DNA of 64,000 nt from Elephas maximus indicus (taxonomy: Eukaryota; Chordata; Mammalia; Proboscidea; Elephantidae), in assembly GCF_024166365.1 (NCBI RefSeq), contig NC_064821.1, forward strand, positions 52,479,093-52,543,092. Reading direction: 5' to 3'. Below the pieces are notes generated by a model. That model ran no database searches and was not told the DNA's origin. It saw nothing but the letters and a program-made list of their open reading frames with translations. This document shows positions 44,095 to 56,346 of this stretch, piece by piece (the first letter of the stretch is position 1; each line of letters opens with the position of its first letter). The position numbers were made by a program, and so were the translations under genes.

Positions 44095-47000
44095 TATTCC
44101 CGCTATTTTAAATGGTATTGTTTTGATGATTTATTCTTCAAAGCTCTCTTTTTTGGTGTAGAGGAACCCAACTGAATTTTTGTATGTTTATCTTGTATCC
44201 TGAGATTTGCTGAAATCTTCTATTAGTTCCAGTAGTTTTCTTGTGGATTCTTTGGGGTTTTCTGTGTATAGGATCATATCATCTAGAAATAGAAATACTT
44301 TTACTTCTTACTTACCAATTTGGATGCCCTTTATTTCTTTTTCTAGCCTAATTGCTCTGGCGAGGACCTCCAGCATGATGTTGAATAAGAGTGGTGATAA
44401 AGGGCATCCTTGTCTGGTTCCCATTCTCAAGGGCAATGCTTTCAAATTCCCTTCATTTAGAATAATGTTGGCTGTTGGCTTTGTATAAATACCCTTTATT
44501 ATGTTGACAAATTTCCCTTTTATTCCTATTTTGCTGAGAGTTTTTATCATGAATGGGTGTTTATCATGAAAGGCTTTGTCAAATGCCTTTTCTGTGTCAA
44601 TTGGTAAGATCATGTGGTTCTTTTGTTTTATTTATGTAATGGAATACATTGATTGTTTTTTAATGTTGAACCATCCCTGCATACCTGGTATGAAGCCCAC
44701 TTGGTCATTGTGAATTATTTTTTTAATATGTTGTTGAATTCTATTGGCTAGAACTTTGTTGAGGATTTTTACATCTGAGTTCATGAGGGATGTAGGTCTG
44801 TAATTTTCTTTTTTTGTGGTGTCCTTACCTGGTTTTGGTATCAGGGTCGTGCTGGCTTCATAAATGAGTTTGGGAGTATTCCGTCCTTTTCTATGCTCTG
44901 AAATACCTTTAGCAGTAGTGATGTTAACTCTTCTCTGAAAGTTTTGTAGAATTCTCCAGTGAAGCTGTCAGGGCCAGGGCTTTTTTTTGTTGGGAGTTTT
45001 AAAATTACCTTTTCAATCTCTTCTTTTGTTATGGGTTTATTTAGTTGTTATACCTCTGTGTTAGTTTAGGTAGGTGGTATGTTTCTAGAAATCTGTCCAT
45101 TTTCTCTAATTTGTTACAGTACAGTTTTTCATAGTAATCTGATGTGATTCCTTCAGTTTCAGCTGGGTCTGTTGTGATATCACCCATCTCATTTCTTTCA
45201 GGTTATTTGCTTCCTCTTCTGTTTTTCTTTTATCAGTTTGGCCAATGGTTTATCAATTTTGTTGATCTTTTCAAAGAACCAGCTTTTGCTCTTGTTAACT
45301 CTTTCAATTGTTTTCCTATTCTCTATTTCATTTAATTCTGCTCTAATTTTTGTTATTTGGTTTCTTCTGGTGCTCAAGGGCTCCTTTTGCTGCTCTATTT
45401 CTATTTGTTTGAGCTGTAGGGATAATTCTTTGATTTTGGCCATTTCTTCTTTTTGGATGCATGCATGTAGTGCTATAAATTGACCTCTGAGCACTGCTTT
45501 TGCTGTGTCCCAAAGGTTCTGGTAGGAAGTGTTTTCATTCTCATTTGATTTTGTGAATTTCTATATTCCATCCTTAATTTCTTCTATAACCTAGTAGTTT
45601 TTGAGCAAGGTATTGTTCAGTTTCCATATGTTTGATTTTTCCTTGCTTTTTTCTGTTACTGAATTCTACTTCTATGGCTTTATGGTCAGAAAAGATGCTT
45701 TGTAATATTTCAATGTTTCAGATTCTGTTAAGGCTTGCTTTATGGCCTAATATGTGGTCTATTCTGGAGAATGTTCCATGTGAGTTGGAAAAGAAAGTAT
45801 ACTTGGCCGCTATTGGGTGGAGTGTTCTGTATATGCCTATGAGGTCAAGTTGGTTGATTGTGGCATTGAGATCTTCTGTGCCTTTATTGAACTTTTTTCT
45901 GGATGTTCTGGCCTTCACTGCAAGTGGTGTGTTGAAGTCTCCTACTATTATTGTGGAGCTATCTATCTCTCTTTTCATGCTGTTAGAGTTTGTTTTATGT
46001 ATTTTGGAGTCCTGTCATTGGGTGCATAAATATTTATTATGGTTATGTCCTCCTGGCATATTGACCCTTTAATCATTATATAGCATCCTTCCTGATCCTT
46101 TGTGGTGGATTATAAAGTCTATTTTGTCAGAAATTAATATAGCCACTCCTGCTCTTTTTTGATCGTTGTTTGCTTTATATGTTTTTTTCTATCCTTTGAG
46201 TTTTAGTTTGTTTGTACCTTTAAGTCTAAGATTGTCTCTTGTAGGCAACATATAGATGGATTGTGTTTTTTTAATCCATTATGCCACTCTCTGTCTCTTT
46301 ATTGGTACATTTAGTCTATTTGCATTCAGCAAAATTATTGATAAGTATGAGTTTAGTGCTGTCGTTTTGATGTCTTCTTGTGTGTGTGTTGTTGACAGTT
46401 TTTTCCACTTAATTTTCTGTGCTGAATTTTCTTTATGTATTTTCTTTTCATCTTTTTTGTTGTTGTTGATTTTGTATTTGCTGAGTCTTTTTTTGTTGTT
46501 TTTTTATTTTGATGTGTAGGATTATTAGTTTCCTTTGTGGTTACCTTAATATTGACACCTATTTTTTCTAAGTTTAAACCAATCTTTTATTTCTTTGTAT
46601 TGCCTTGAGTTCCTCTCCATATGAAAGTTCTATGACTACATTTTTTAGTACCTCTTTAATGATTTAATGTTGTCATCTTTTACATAATGACATTGCTGTT
46701 TCTGTTTTGATCTTTTTTTTTATCTTGATTTATTTTTATAATTTCCCTATCTGGGTTGATATCTGGTTGCTCTGTCTTGTGTTCTAGTCTTGGGTTGATA
46801 TCTGATGTTATTGATTTTCTAACCAGAGAACTCCCTTTAGTATTTCTTGTAGTTTTGGTTTGGTTTTTGCAAATTCCCTAGACTTCTGTTTATCTGGAAA
46901 TGTCGTAATTTTGCCTTCATATTTGAGAGACAGTTTTGCTGGGTATATAATTTTGGTTGGCAGTTTTTTTTTTTTCCTTCAGAAGTTTATATAAATCATC

Positions 47001-49168
47001 CCATTGCCTTCATGCCTGCATGGTTTCTGCCAAGTAGAATGAGCTTATTCTTATTGACTCTCCTTTGTAGGTGACGTTTATCCCTAGCTTCTCTTATCTT
47101 TGGTTTTGGCAAGTTTGATTATAATATGTCTTTGTGACTTTCTTTTGGGATCTACCTTGTGTGGAGTTTGATGAGCATCTTGGATAGGTATCTTCTCATC
47201 TTTTATGATATCAGGGAAGTTTTCTGCCAGCAAATCTTCAACAATTCTTTCTGTATTATCCCTCCCTGTTCTAGTACTCCAATCATTCTTAGGTTATTCC
47301 TCTTGATAGAGTCCCATTATATTATATTATAATTCTTAGGGTTTCTTCATTTTTTAAAATTAATTTTTCCTCAAATAAATTGGTTTCAAGGGATTTATCT
47401 TCAATCTCACTAATTCTGACTTCTTTTGCCTCAATTCTGCTGCTATGACTTTCTACTGAATTGCCTAATTCTGAAATTTTATTGCTAATCCTTGGATTTG
47501 TGTTTGCTGTCTCTCTATGAATTCTTGCAGCCTGTTAAATTTGTCACTAGGGTCTTCTGTAATCTTCTTAAGTTCCTCTATTGCTTTGTCTGTGTGTTCC
47601 TTGGCTTGTTCTGCATTTTGCCTGCTCTTCCTGATCTCTTGAAGATTTCTGTGTATTAATCTTTTGTATTCTACCTGTAGCAATTCCAGTAAGTTCTCGT
47701 CCTCCAGATGCTTTCTTGATTCTTTGTTTTGGGAACTTGCTGAAGAAATTATGGTCTGCCTCTTTGTGTGATTTGGTATTGACTGTTGTCTCCGAGCCAT
47801 CGATAAGTTATTATATTTATTTATATTATGTTTGCTTCCTTGTCCTAGTTTCTTGTTTTGTTTTGTTTTGATGTCCCCAAACAGGCTGCTTGTGTGAGCT
47901 AGTTTGATTATTGATGCCTTTGAAGCTCTCATGTCCTGCCATCAGGTGGTTAGATCTGTTACTAGGTATGTGAGCCCAGGAGCCTGTTTCATTTTCTTAT
48001 ACAGATTCAGCTCAGGTGTCCAGGTAGTCGGTCATTGAGTGTGTGGTGCAGGCTCTTACCACAGTCTTAGATGGTTGGGGTGATTGGTGTAGGCACAGGT
48101 ATCTGGCTGTAGTAGGCGTCACATGCTGAGCAAGGCAGGGGACTGACAGCTTCCCCTGAGTGTCTGGGAGGAAAGCGTGTCCCTGTTCCCTAGTGCACAT
48201 AGGTGGGTGGGTTTTGCTGACAGACCATGGGCTCCCAATGCTGTTGGCTGTAATGACTGGGAGGCACCACTTATTCTTGGACTTCTGTCGTGAGTGGCTA
48301 GGTAACATGGGTGGAGCCACCAGTGCTCAGGCCCCTGATGCGGGTAGGTGAGGACCCTGCTTAATAGGCAGAGCAGTGTCAGATATCATGAGGCACCACT
48401 CAGCAGTGTCAAGTATCATGAGGCACCACTCACCATATAGCTGGTATAACTGAAGTTAGGCTTTAGGTACATACCCTATTGTACTGTGCTAATGAGGGCC
48501 TACGCTGTTGAAATGGGCCCACACACGTCTATGCAGGGGTGAAATCCATTCAAATTCCATAGACCCCTTATGCCTGTACTTAGGAAAAGGAGCTGTGCCT
48601 GCTCTGAGTTCTTGGCTTAGGGGACTTGGCAGATTATTTCTTCTTCTTTGTTAATTTGTTCCCTCTCCAAGGCCAGGAGAATGGTTCAGAGCAAGTGACG
48701 GGTCCTACTTCTGGCCCAGGGGTTGTGGCAATCTCTGAAGCCAGCCCATGACCTTGTTCAGAGTGGGGAGTGGGCAGGTAAATGGGGAGAGAGGTTTTTC
48801 CCAAAAGGGTGTTTTTTGATCTGTGTGGTAGTTTAGACACATATAATTATCTTTTGCTGATTGAGCACTGCTTTTCACTGGTTCTGGAGGTTTGAGTAGA
48901 CTCTCCACCACGACTGTTGTGGAAAAGGAGTCCCTAGCACCACTGCTTGCCTTTCCGCTCACTCCACCCAGTCCAGCCTGCAGGGTGCCGGTTCCTGCCA
49001 GGTCAGGCCTGTCAGCTTCTTGCTGCTTCTGAACCATCTCTCCCTCCCCCTGTCACAATTCCTCAGCTTTGCCTTTGATATTCAGGGCTCCTAGATATAA
49101 TTGATTCACTTGTTTTTTTGAGTCTTTGTTGTAAGAGGGACCACAGGAAGCATCTGACTACTCTGCCA
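44095..49168 (-). mobile_element. older L1, segment 3 (ORF2 5' part, ORF1, long 5'UTR)
   Basis: Degraded ORF2 pieces are at 44308-44613 ([15 protein letters not shown]), 45198-45494 (linker) and 45718-45978 (endonuclease, IIVGDFNTPL). The ORF1-ORF2 spacer is near 46.3-46.8 kb, ORF1 remains at about 46.8-47.8 kb, and the ORF1 start MARRQQSIPNH is at 47800. A long GC-richer 5'UTR runs to the 5' terminus near 49168. Many stops and frameshifts make it inactive. Confidence 0.85.
47465..47800 (-). pseudogene. older L1 ORF1 N-terminal remnant
   Basis: The open frame from MARRQQSIPNHTKRQ covers the coiled-coil part and then stops at 47465. Homology to ORF1 continues to about 46.8 kb in other frames. 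Confidence 0.75.
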
Positions 49169-49174
49169 TTTTTT

Positions 49175-50080
49175 TGTTTTTACTTTTTTTTAAATAATTT
49201 TTATTGTGCTTTAAGCGAAAGTTTACAAATCAAGGCAGTCTCTCACACAAAACCCATATACACCTTGCTACACACTCCCAATTACTCTCCCCCTAATAAG
49301 ACAGCCTGCTCTCTCCCTCCACTCTCTCTGTTCGTGTCCATTTTGCCAGCTTCTAACCCCCTCTGCCCTCTTATCTCCCCTCCAGACAGGAGATGTCAAC
49401 ATAGTCTCAAGTGTCCACCTGATCCAAGAAGCTCAGTCCTCACCAGCGTACCTCTCCAACCCATTGTCCAGTCCAATCCATGTCTGAAGAGTTGGCTTCA
49501 GGAATGATTCCTGACCTGGGACGACAGAAGGTCTGGGGGCCATGACCACCAGGGTCCTTCTAGTCTCAGTCAGACCATTAAGTCTGGTCTTATGAGAATT
49601 TGGGGTCTGCATCCCACTGCTCTCCTGCTCCCTCAGGGGTTCTCTGTTGTGTTCCCTGTCAGGGCAGTCATAGGTTGTAGCCAGGACCATCTAGTTCTTC
49701 TGGTCTCAGGATGATGTAGTCTCTGGTTCATGTGGCCCTTTCTGTCTCTTGGGCCTGTAATCACCTTGTGTCCTTGGTGTTCTTCATTCTCCTTTGATCC
49801 AGGTGGGTTGAGACCAGTTGATGCATCTTAGATGGCTGCTTGCTAGCATTTAAGACCCCAGATGCCACTCTTCAAATTGGGATGCAGAATGTTTTCTTAA
49901 TAGATTTTATTATGTCTATTTTTTTTTTATTGACTTAGATGTCCCCTGAAACCATGGTCCCCAGACCCCTGCCCCTGCTACACTGGCCTTTGAAGCATTC
50001 AGTTTATTCAGGAAACTTCTTTGCTTTTGGTTTAGTCCAATTGTGCCGACCTCCCCTGTATTGTGTGCTGTCTTTCCTGT
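49175..50080 (-). mobile_element. L1 3'UTR fragment, 5'-truncated
   Basis: GTGCTTTAAGCGAAAGTTTA start and the GTCAGACCATTAAGTCTGG block match the younger L1 3'UTR. It lies against the 5' end of the older L1. Confidence 0.82.
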
Positions 50081-50089
50081 TTTTACTTT

Positions 50090-50395
50090 TTGAAAGAATG
50101 AGTGAATACGTGAATAAATGGATGGGAAAATGATTGGATGAATGACTGGGATTATAAATGAATGAATGGGGTGGATGGATGGATGAATTAATAGATAGAT
50201 GGATAAACAATTGGATGCAAGAGTGACCTTATGAATAAATGGATGGATGAATGGGTGATGGTGGATAGATGAATGGATGAATAAATGAGTGGGTGGGTGG
50301 GTAAATGATAGAATGAAAGAATGGGCTTATGAAAGACTGAATGGGTGTATGTATGTGTGTATGCATGGATGGGTGGATGGACACATGTTGGGAAA
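50090..50395 (+). repeat. TGGA/TGAA-rich low-complexity tract
   Basis: Degenerate tetranucleotide units (ATGGATGGATGAATTAATAG type) over about 300 bases. The long minus-strand frames here are artefacts of the repeat. Confidence 0.88.
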
Positions 50396-50532
50396 TTTGC
50401 CAACATAAATAGTGGGTTTCTCCCTTTTTGTAACTTTCCAGAGATTCAGGTATACTGCCACCTGGTGGTGGAAATAACAATGGTCATTCCATAACCGAAT
50501 TTTTTGTGCTTTCAAAAGTTCACTGCGAATAT

Positions 50533-50677
50533 CTCCCACCCATCAGCTGCTCTGTGGGAGAAAGATGTGGCAGCCTGTTTTCTCAAAGATTTACAGCCTT
50601 GGAAACTCTTAAGGGAGTTCTCCTTTGTTCTATAGGGTCACTATGAGTCAGAATCAATGGAACAGCAAAGGGTTTGG
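50533..50677 (+). mobile_element. AfroSINE, 5'-truncated
   Basis: CATCAGCTGCTCTGTGGGAG to GGAACAGCAAAGGGTTTGG. Confidence 0.85.
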
Positions 50678-50691
50678 CTATGGGCCCCCCA

Positions 50692-50829
50692 AATAGCCTT
50701 GACAAAGAGTTTGGCAGTTCAAATCTGCCAGGCGCTCCTTGGAAACTCTATGGGGCAGTTCTACTCTGTCCTATAGGTTCACTATGGGTTGGAATCGGCT
50801 AGATGGCAGTGAATTTGGTTTGGTTTTGG
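50692..50829 (+). mobile_element. AfroSINE, body-deleted form
   Basis: GGCAGTTCAAATCTGCCAGG to TGGCAGTGAATTTGGTTTGG. Confidence 0.85.
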
Positions 50830-50832
50830 GTA

Positions 50833-51045
50833 AGTAGCCTTGGTGGTGCAGTGGTTAAAAGCTCCACTGCTAACTGAAAGGTTGATGGTTTGAACCCAAC
50901 AGCTGATCTGCGGGAGGATGATGTGGTAGTCTGCTTCCATAAAGATTACAGCCTTGGAAACCCTATGGGGCAGTTCTACTCTGCCCTACAGGGTCACTAT
51001 GAGTAGGAATTGACTTGACAAGCAATGAATTTGGTTTTGTTTTGG
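50833..51045 (+). mobile_element. AfroSINE, full length
   Basis: GTAGCCTTGGTGGTGCAGTG head, AAAGATTACAGCCTTGGAAA body, GACTTGACAAGCAATGAATT tail. Confidence 0.9.
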
Positions 51046-51184
51046 TGTATGGGATCCATCCTTGTCCAAGATCACTGCCCCTTTCAGAGGTACTTGTGAG
51101 CACCCCGTCAGCTGCCTGGAACTGTTATGCTTCCTCCATTGAGAGATAATGCCATTTCCAAAGGTAAAAAACCAGGGATCATTC

Positions 51185-51320
51185 AGGAAATATTGACCGA
51201 GCACCTACTTTGTGTTAGACCCTCTGCCAAGTCCTGGGGACACAGTGGGAACAAGGATGACACAGTCCCTGCCCCATGGATCTGAAAGCCAGATGAGGGA
51301 GCTGAACGATGGATGGGAAA
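51185..51320 (+). mobile_element. ancient L2/MIR-class repeat
   Basis: GAGCACCTACTTTGTGTTAG and CAGTCCCTGCCCCATGGATC. Confidence 0.45.
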
Positions 51321-51486
51321 ACAAATAAGTAGGGTAATTTCTGATACTGATAACACAGGATGATGGAATAGATTGCTTTTTCAGTTCTTGCAATAAGAGA
51401 AAGCTCCTCCAAGAAGGTAAAATTCAAGCTCAGACCCCACAGGTGAGAAGCCAGCTGTATAGAAGCCGGGGAAGAGCATTCTAAGT

Positions 51487-51886
51487 CAGGGCCAGGAGGA
51501 GGGTGAGGCAAGTGAGGCATTTGTCTTGGGTTCCAAGTTTAAAGCGGTGTCAAAAACTCAGTAATTAAGATAAATCATATTTAATGCAATAATTAAAAAA
51601 TTAACATTAATGCAAAAAAAAATGCACGATGAACAAAATATCAAAATTTATATAAAGGCAGGATCTGACAGGGCCAGGTATGTTGTGGAAGTACAAAGTA
51701 GAATCTTATCTTTATTTAAGATTTTGAGATTTTGGTAATCATGGCTTTTTTTGTTTGTATTCATTTTGATTTTTAAAAATATTGTGTTAAAATATTACTT
51801 ATCTTGAACACTGAATATTTTGGTACCCCTTTATATTTCGTGTCCAAGGTGAGAGCCTCACTTGCCTTATCCTAGTCCTAGCCCTG
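51487..51886 (+). mobile_element. hAT-like MITE, about 400 bp
   Basis: Both ends carry imperfect inverted repeats of about 30 bp starting CAGGGC, including a perfect 13-bp AGGCAAGTGAGGC at 51506-51518 and its inverse at 51855-51867. The flanks TTCTAAGT and TTCAATCT may be an eroded 8-bp duplication. The centre is AT-rich and noncoding. Confidence 0.7.
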
Positions 51887-52067
51887 TTCAATCTGAGCAA
51901 TGCCCTGAATTAGAGTGACTTGTGCTTGAAGGAAGAAAGAATGTCAGTGTGTCAGAGGGGGCGATGCTGTCGGAAAAGTATGTGGGGCCCAATCATGTCT
52001 AGCAGTGAGCGGCCTCCACCTTGGCTGTGCTTTAAAATAATCCTTAAATTACCCAGGTCCTATGTAA

Positions 52068-52231
52068 GTTAGCAGTTGGCAGTGGAGCGCTTAACCACTG
52101 CCCCACCAAGGCTTTTTGGTGGGGCCCATAACCAAATCCTTTGCCGTTGAGTTAATTCCAACTCATAGTGACCCTATAAAACAGAGTAGAACTGCGTTAA
52201 GAGTTTTTGAGGCTGTAAATCTTTAAGTCTC
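52068..52231 (-). mobile_element. two AfroSINE fragments
   Basis: A head piece (CGCTTAACCACTGCCCCACC) and then a tail piece from TTGCCGTTGAGTTAATTCC. They sit within a MER5-like element. Confidence 0.72.
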
Positions 52232-52245
52232 TGGGGATGGGGCCC

Positions 52246-52435
52246 AACCCACTAAGCCCATTGCCTTCAAATGGATTCCAACTCAAACTGACCATATGGG
52301 ACAGAGTAGAACTACCCCATCGGGCTCCCAAGGCTGTAATCTTTACATCTTTCTCCCCCAGAGGGCTGGTGGGTTCCAGTCTTTGACCTTTCATTAGCAG
52401 CTGAGAGCTTAACCACAGTGCCACCAGGGGGTGGG
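52246..52435 (-). mobile_element. AfroSINE
   Basis: GCCCATTGCCTTCAAATGG to CCACAGTGCCACCAGGGGG. Confidence 0.85.
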
Positions 52436-52619
52436 GCACAGACATCAGTATTTTTAAAAACCTCCCAGATGGTTCTAATGGGCAGTCAGGGCTGAGACCT
52501 ACTGGTGTAGAACCTTCCCTCCAACCCACCTAAACCCTTCAAGTGGCCCACCTCCTTTTCTGGCCTGTTGTCATCTCCCTCAAACAGCGTTAGTGAAGCA
52601 GAGGTCCACTGCCAGCTCT

Positions 52620-52803
52620 GCTCCTTAGGCCAGTTGCTCACAACCTTGCCTGAACATTGGACTCGCCTGGAGGGTGTTAGAAAACCCTACTGCTCATGCC
52701 TCCACCCCAGAGATTCTGATGTACCTGGTTGAGTCCAGCCTGGGCATCAGTCCTTAGGAAAACTCCCTAGTGCTTCTACGTACGGCCAAAGTTGAGAACT
52801 ACT
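52620..52803 (+). mobile_element. MER5-like DNA transposon
   Basis: CCCCAGAGATTCTGATGTAC and the end AAAGTTGAGAACTACTGAGC fit the MER5A pattern. Confidence 0.65.
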
Positions 52804-53053
52804 GAGCTAGAGATGTATTTATTTGGCACAGATTCTGTGTCTGGAAATGTGCCAGGATGATTAAATGGACCTGCCTTCTGAGAAAGTATTTACCACTTGA
52901 CTAATAGAAGAATTCCATACAAGCACTATTTATTTCTTAATAACATTTATATGTGTATATATACGTGTCTGTGTTGACATATAATGTAAGTATCTACATA
53001 TATATGTATCTTTTATATATCTGTATATCTACCTTTCTCTGTCTCTATCTATA
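52804..53053. other. intergenic, AT-rich
   Basis: TATATG-type low complexity at 52945-53040 and nothing else. Confidence 0.5.
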
Positions 53054-53255
53054 GGAGCCCCTGAGTGAAACAAACGGTTAAGTTCTTAACTACTAACTGA
53101 AAGGTTGGCGGTTCAAACCCACCCAGAGATGCCTCAGAAGAAAGGACTGACGATCTTCTTCCCAAAGATCACAGTCTTGAAAACCCCATGGAGTGCAGTT
53201 TTACTCTGATACACGTGCTTGCCATGAGTCAAATTAATGCCCTGTCAATGTTTTT
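53054..53255 (+). mobile_element. AfroSINE
   Basis: AGGAGCCCCTGAGTGAAAC head, B box GGTTCAAACCC, tail CATGAGTCAAATTAATGCC. Confidence 0.85.
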
Positions 53256-53267
53256 TTTCTGGTATAT

Positions 53268-53456
53268 GTTGTGTGCTGTGGAGTTGATTTTGACCCATAG
53301 TGGCCCCATGTGACAGAGTAGAACTCCCCAGTTCTCTAGGCTGTAATGTTTACTGGAGCAGGTTACAGGGTTCTTTCTCCCCCAGAATGGCCAGGTAGGT
53401 TTGAACTGCCCACTTTTCAGTTAGCAGCTGAGTTCCTAACTGTTGTGCCACCAGAG
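53268..53456 (-). mobile_element. AfroSINE
   Basis: TGCTGTGGAGTTGATTTTG to TGTTGTGCCACCAGAGGTAC, followed by an AC repeat. Confidence 0.83.
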
Positions 53457-53458
53457 GT

Positions 53459-53510
53459 ACACACACACACACACACAGGCACATACACACACACACAAAC
53501 ACACAAACAA
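53459..53510 (+). repeat. (CA)n microsatellite
   Basis: CA units with GGCACATA and AACA interruptions between two AfroSINEs. Confidence 0.92.
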
Positions 53511-53713
53511 CCAATTGCTGCTGAGTGAACCTCGACTCCTGACTCGTGCTGACCCCATGTGTTTCCGAGTAGTACTGTGCTCCATAAGGTTTTCAATGGC
53601 CGATTTTGGAAGCAGATCACCAGGTCTTTCTTTTGAGGCTCCTGTAGGTGGACTCGAACCACCAACCTTTCACTTACCAGCTAAGCCCATTAACCCTTTG
53701 AACCAACTGGGAT
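53508..53713 (-). mobile_element. AfroSINE subfamily like the 19.0-kb copy
   Basis: GACTCGTGCTGACCCCATGT and GTGGACTCGAACCACCAACC. Confidence 0.83.
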
Positions 53714-53716
53714 CTG

Positions 53717-53739
53717 TATATATATATATATATATATAA
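53717..53739 (+). repeat. (TA)n microsatellite
   Basis: About eleven TA units right after an AfroSINE. Confidence 0.92.
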
Positions 53740-54364
53740 TTATTTTTAATATTCCAGAGAAGTATGACTACTTCCCTAGTTTTGGCTCTGTTTTGTTCAG
53801 TCAACAAGCCTTCCTGGTCCTCAGTTTCCTTCACTGCAAAGAAGAAAAAAATTGCGGAAGGGGAACCCCAAGGCACATTTAGGTCCAGCATTCAGGAGAT
53901 CAAAGGCAGATGTCAGGTGTCTAACTTGTCCCAGCTCTTAGACTTTGTCCAGGCACAGCTGGCTGGCAGTCAGTTCAGAGGAGGCAAGAATAAGAACAAA
54001 GGGTGACTGTCACACCACACACCAGCATGGTGCTGAAACTGTGGGTTGGCTCTTCCCAGGGGCTGCGACAGGGGTGCCATGCCCCAAGGGGAGAGGTCTT
54101 CGCTACAGGCTCCTTATCTGCCACTGCTGCCATGAACAGTTTTGTCTTGCGGATTCTTAGCACAGCCTGTGGTGTTTTATGGCCCAGGAGACAGACTCTG
54201 TGGTGTTGTCAGTTGGGTGAGTCCCTGTAAGAGGATCGGTGGATTTTGCAGGGGTGGAGAAGGTGGAGGGTGAGTAATGAATTATCTGTAGAACAGAGGG
54301 AGATGCTCCAAGCCCTGGGAGGGACACTTGCACCTGCACCCCTGGACACAGGTACAGTGCTGCT
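53740..54364. other. intergenic, unique
   Basis: No repeat, exon or motif recognised. Confidence 0.45.
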
Positions 54365-54452
54365 GAAAATAGGAGAAATCTGGAAACAACCAAAATACCA
54401 CCCATCAACAGGGGAATGGGTGAAGAAACCATTGTATATTGAATATTACATG
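54365..54452 (+). mobile_element. L1 ORF2 C-terminal fragment
   Basis: CTGGAAACAACCAAAATACC and CATCAACAGGGGAATGGGTG are typical of the end of L1 ORF2. Confidence 0.65.
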
Positions 54453-54456
54453 TTGT

Positions 54457-54567
54457 TTTTGTTAGGTGCTGTCAAATTGATTCTGACTCATAGCGACCCT
54501 ATGTACAACAGAAGGAAACACTGCCCGGTACTGAGCCATCCTTATAATCATTGCTATGTTTGAGCCC
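54457..54567 (-). mobile_element. older RTE 3' end, left part
   Basis: TGTTAGGTGCTGTCAAATTG begins an RTE tail on the minus strand. It is interrupted by the full-length RTE and continues at 57793. Confidence 0.8.
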
Positions 54568-54919
54568 CTCATGTGCCTGTCAGTTTGTCGTACTGTGGGG
54601 GCTTGCGTGTTGCTGTGATGTTGGAAGCTATGCCACCAGTATTCGGATACCAGCAGGGTCACCCACAGAGGACAGGTTTCAGCTGAGCTCCCAGACTAAG
54701 ACGGACTAGGAAGAAGGACCGGGCAGTCTACTTCTGAAAAGCATTAGCCTGTGATAACCTTATGAATAGCAGCGGAACATTGTCTGATATAGTGCTGGAA
54801 GATGAGCCCCCCAGGTTGGAAGGCACTCAAAAGATGACTGGGGAAGAGCTGCCTCCTCAAAGCAGAGTTGACCTTAATGACGTGGATGGAGTAAAGCTTT
54901 CGGACATTCATTTGCTGAT

Positions 54920-55379
54920 GTGGCAAAACTCAAAATAAGAAGAAACAGCTGCAAACATCCATTAATAATCGGGACCTGGAATGTACGAAGTATGAATCTA
55001 GGAAAATTGGAAATTGTCAAAAATGAAATGGAACGCATAAACATCGATATCCTAGGCATTAAAAAAAAAATGAGAGAGGTGAAATGGACTGGTATTGGCC
55101 ATTTTGAATCAGACAATCATAATAGTCTACTATGCTGGGAATGACAGTTTGAAGAGGAATCGTGTTGCATTCATAGTCAAAAAGAATGTTTCAAGATCTA
55201 TCCTGAAGTACAGGGCTGTCAGTGATAGGATAATATCCACACGCCTACAAGGAACACCAGTTAATACGACTATTATTCAAATTTACGCACCAACCACTAG
55301 GGTCAAAGATGAAGAAATAGAAGACTTTTATCAGCTACTGCAGTCTGAAATTGATCGGCATGCAACCAAGATGCACTGA
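54920..55379 (+). pseudogene. RTE endonuclease region, frameshifted
   Basis: The frame 54920-55144 (PLIIGTWNVRSMNLGKLEIV) and the overlapping frame 55095-55379 (IQIYAPTTRVKDEEIEDFY) are two halves of the APE-type endonuclease N-terminus, separated by a frameshift near 55.13 kb. Confidence 0.78.
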
Positions 55380-56346
55380 TAATTACTGGCGATTGGAATG
55401 CAAAAGTTGGAAACAAAGAAGAAGGATCAGTAGTTGGAAAATATGGCCTGGGTGATAGAAACAATGCCGGAGATCGAATGATAGAATTTTGCAAGACCAA
55501 TGACTTCTTCATTGCAAATACCTTCTTTCACCAACGTAAATGGTGACTATACACATGGACCTCGCCGAGTGGAACACACAGAAATCAAATTGACTACATC
55601 TGTGGAAAGAGACGATGGAAAAGCTCAATATCATCAGAACAAGGCCAGGGGCCGACTGTGGAGCAGACCATCAATTGCTCATATGCAAGTTCAAGCTGAA
55701 ACTGAAGAAAATGAGAGCAAGTTCATGAGAGCCAAAATATGACCTTGAGTATATCCCACCTGAATTTAGAGACCATCTCAAGAATAGATTTGATGCATTG
55801 AACACTAGTGACTGAAGACCAGAAGAGTTGTGGAATGACATCAAGGACATCATCCATGAAGAAAGCAAGAGGTCACTGAAAAGGCAGGAAAGAAAGAAAA
55901 GACCAAGATGGATGTCAGAGAGACTCTGAAACGTGCCCTCGAGGGTCGAGCAGCTAAAGCAAAAGAAGAAATAATGAAGTAAAAGAGCTGAACAGAAGAT
56001 TTCAAACAGTGGCTCAAGAAGACAAAGTAAAGTATGATAATGACATGTGCAAAGAGCTGGAGATAGAAAACCAAAAGGGAAGAAACATGCTTGGTGTTTC
56101 TCAAGCTGAAAAAACTGAAGAAAAATTCAAGCCTCGAGTTGCAATAGTGGATTACATGGGGGAAAATATTAAATGATGCAGGAAGCATCAAAAGAAGATG
56201 GAAGGAATACACAGAGTCATTATACCAAAAAGAATTAGTCAATATTCTACCATTTCAAGAGGTGGCATATGACCAGGAACCAATGGTACTGAAGGAAGAA
56301 GTCCAAGCTGCCCTGAAGGCATTGGTGAAAAACAAGGCTCCAGGAA

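Larger units (their letters stand above)
51990..52510 (+). mobile_element. MER5-like element split by AfroSINEs
   Basis: Pieces at 51990-52066 and 52440-52510 (TTTTTAAAAACCTCCCAGAT) flank three SINE fragments. Confidence 0.5.

Noticed and set aside
50090-50395. CRISPR-like direct repeats
   Set aside because: Units are four bases and degenerate; a eukaryotic simple repeat.
50004-50480. Ser/His/Pro/Ile-rich minus frames
   Set aside because: Translation of the TGGA/TGAA repeat; not a protein.
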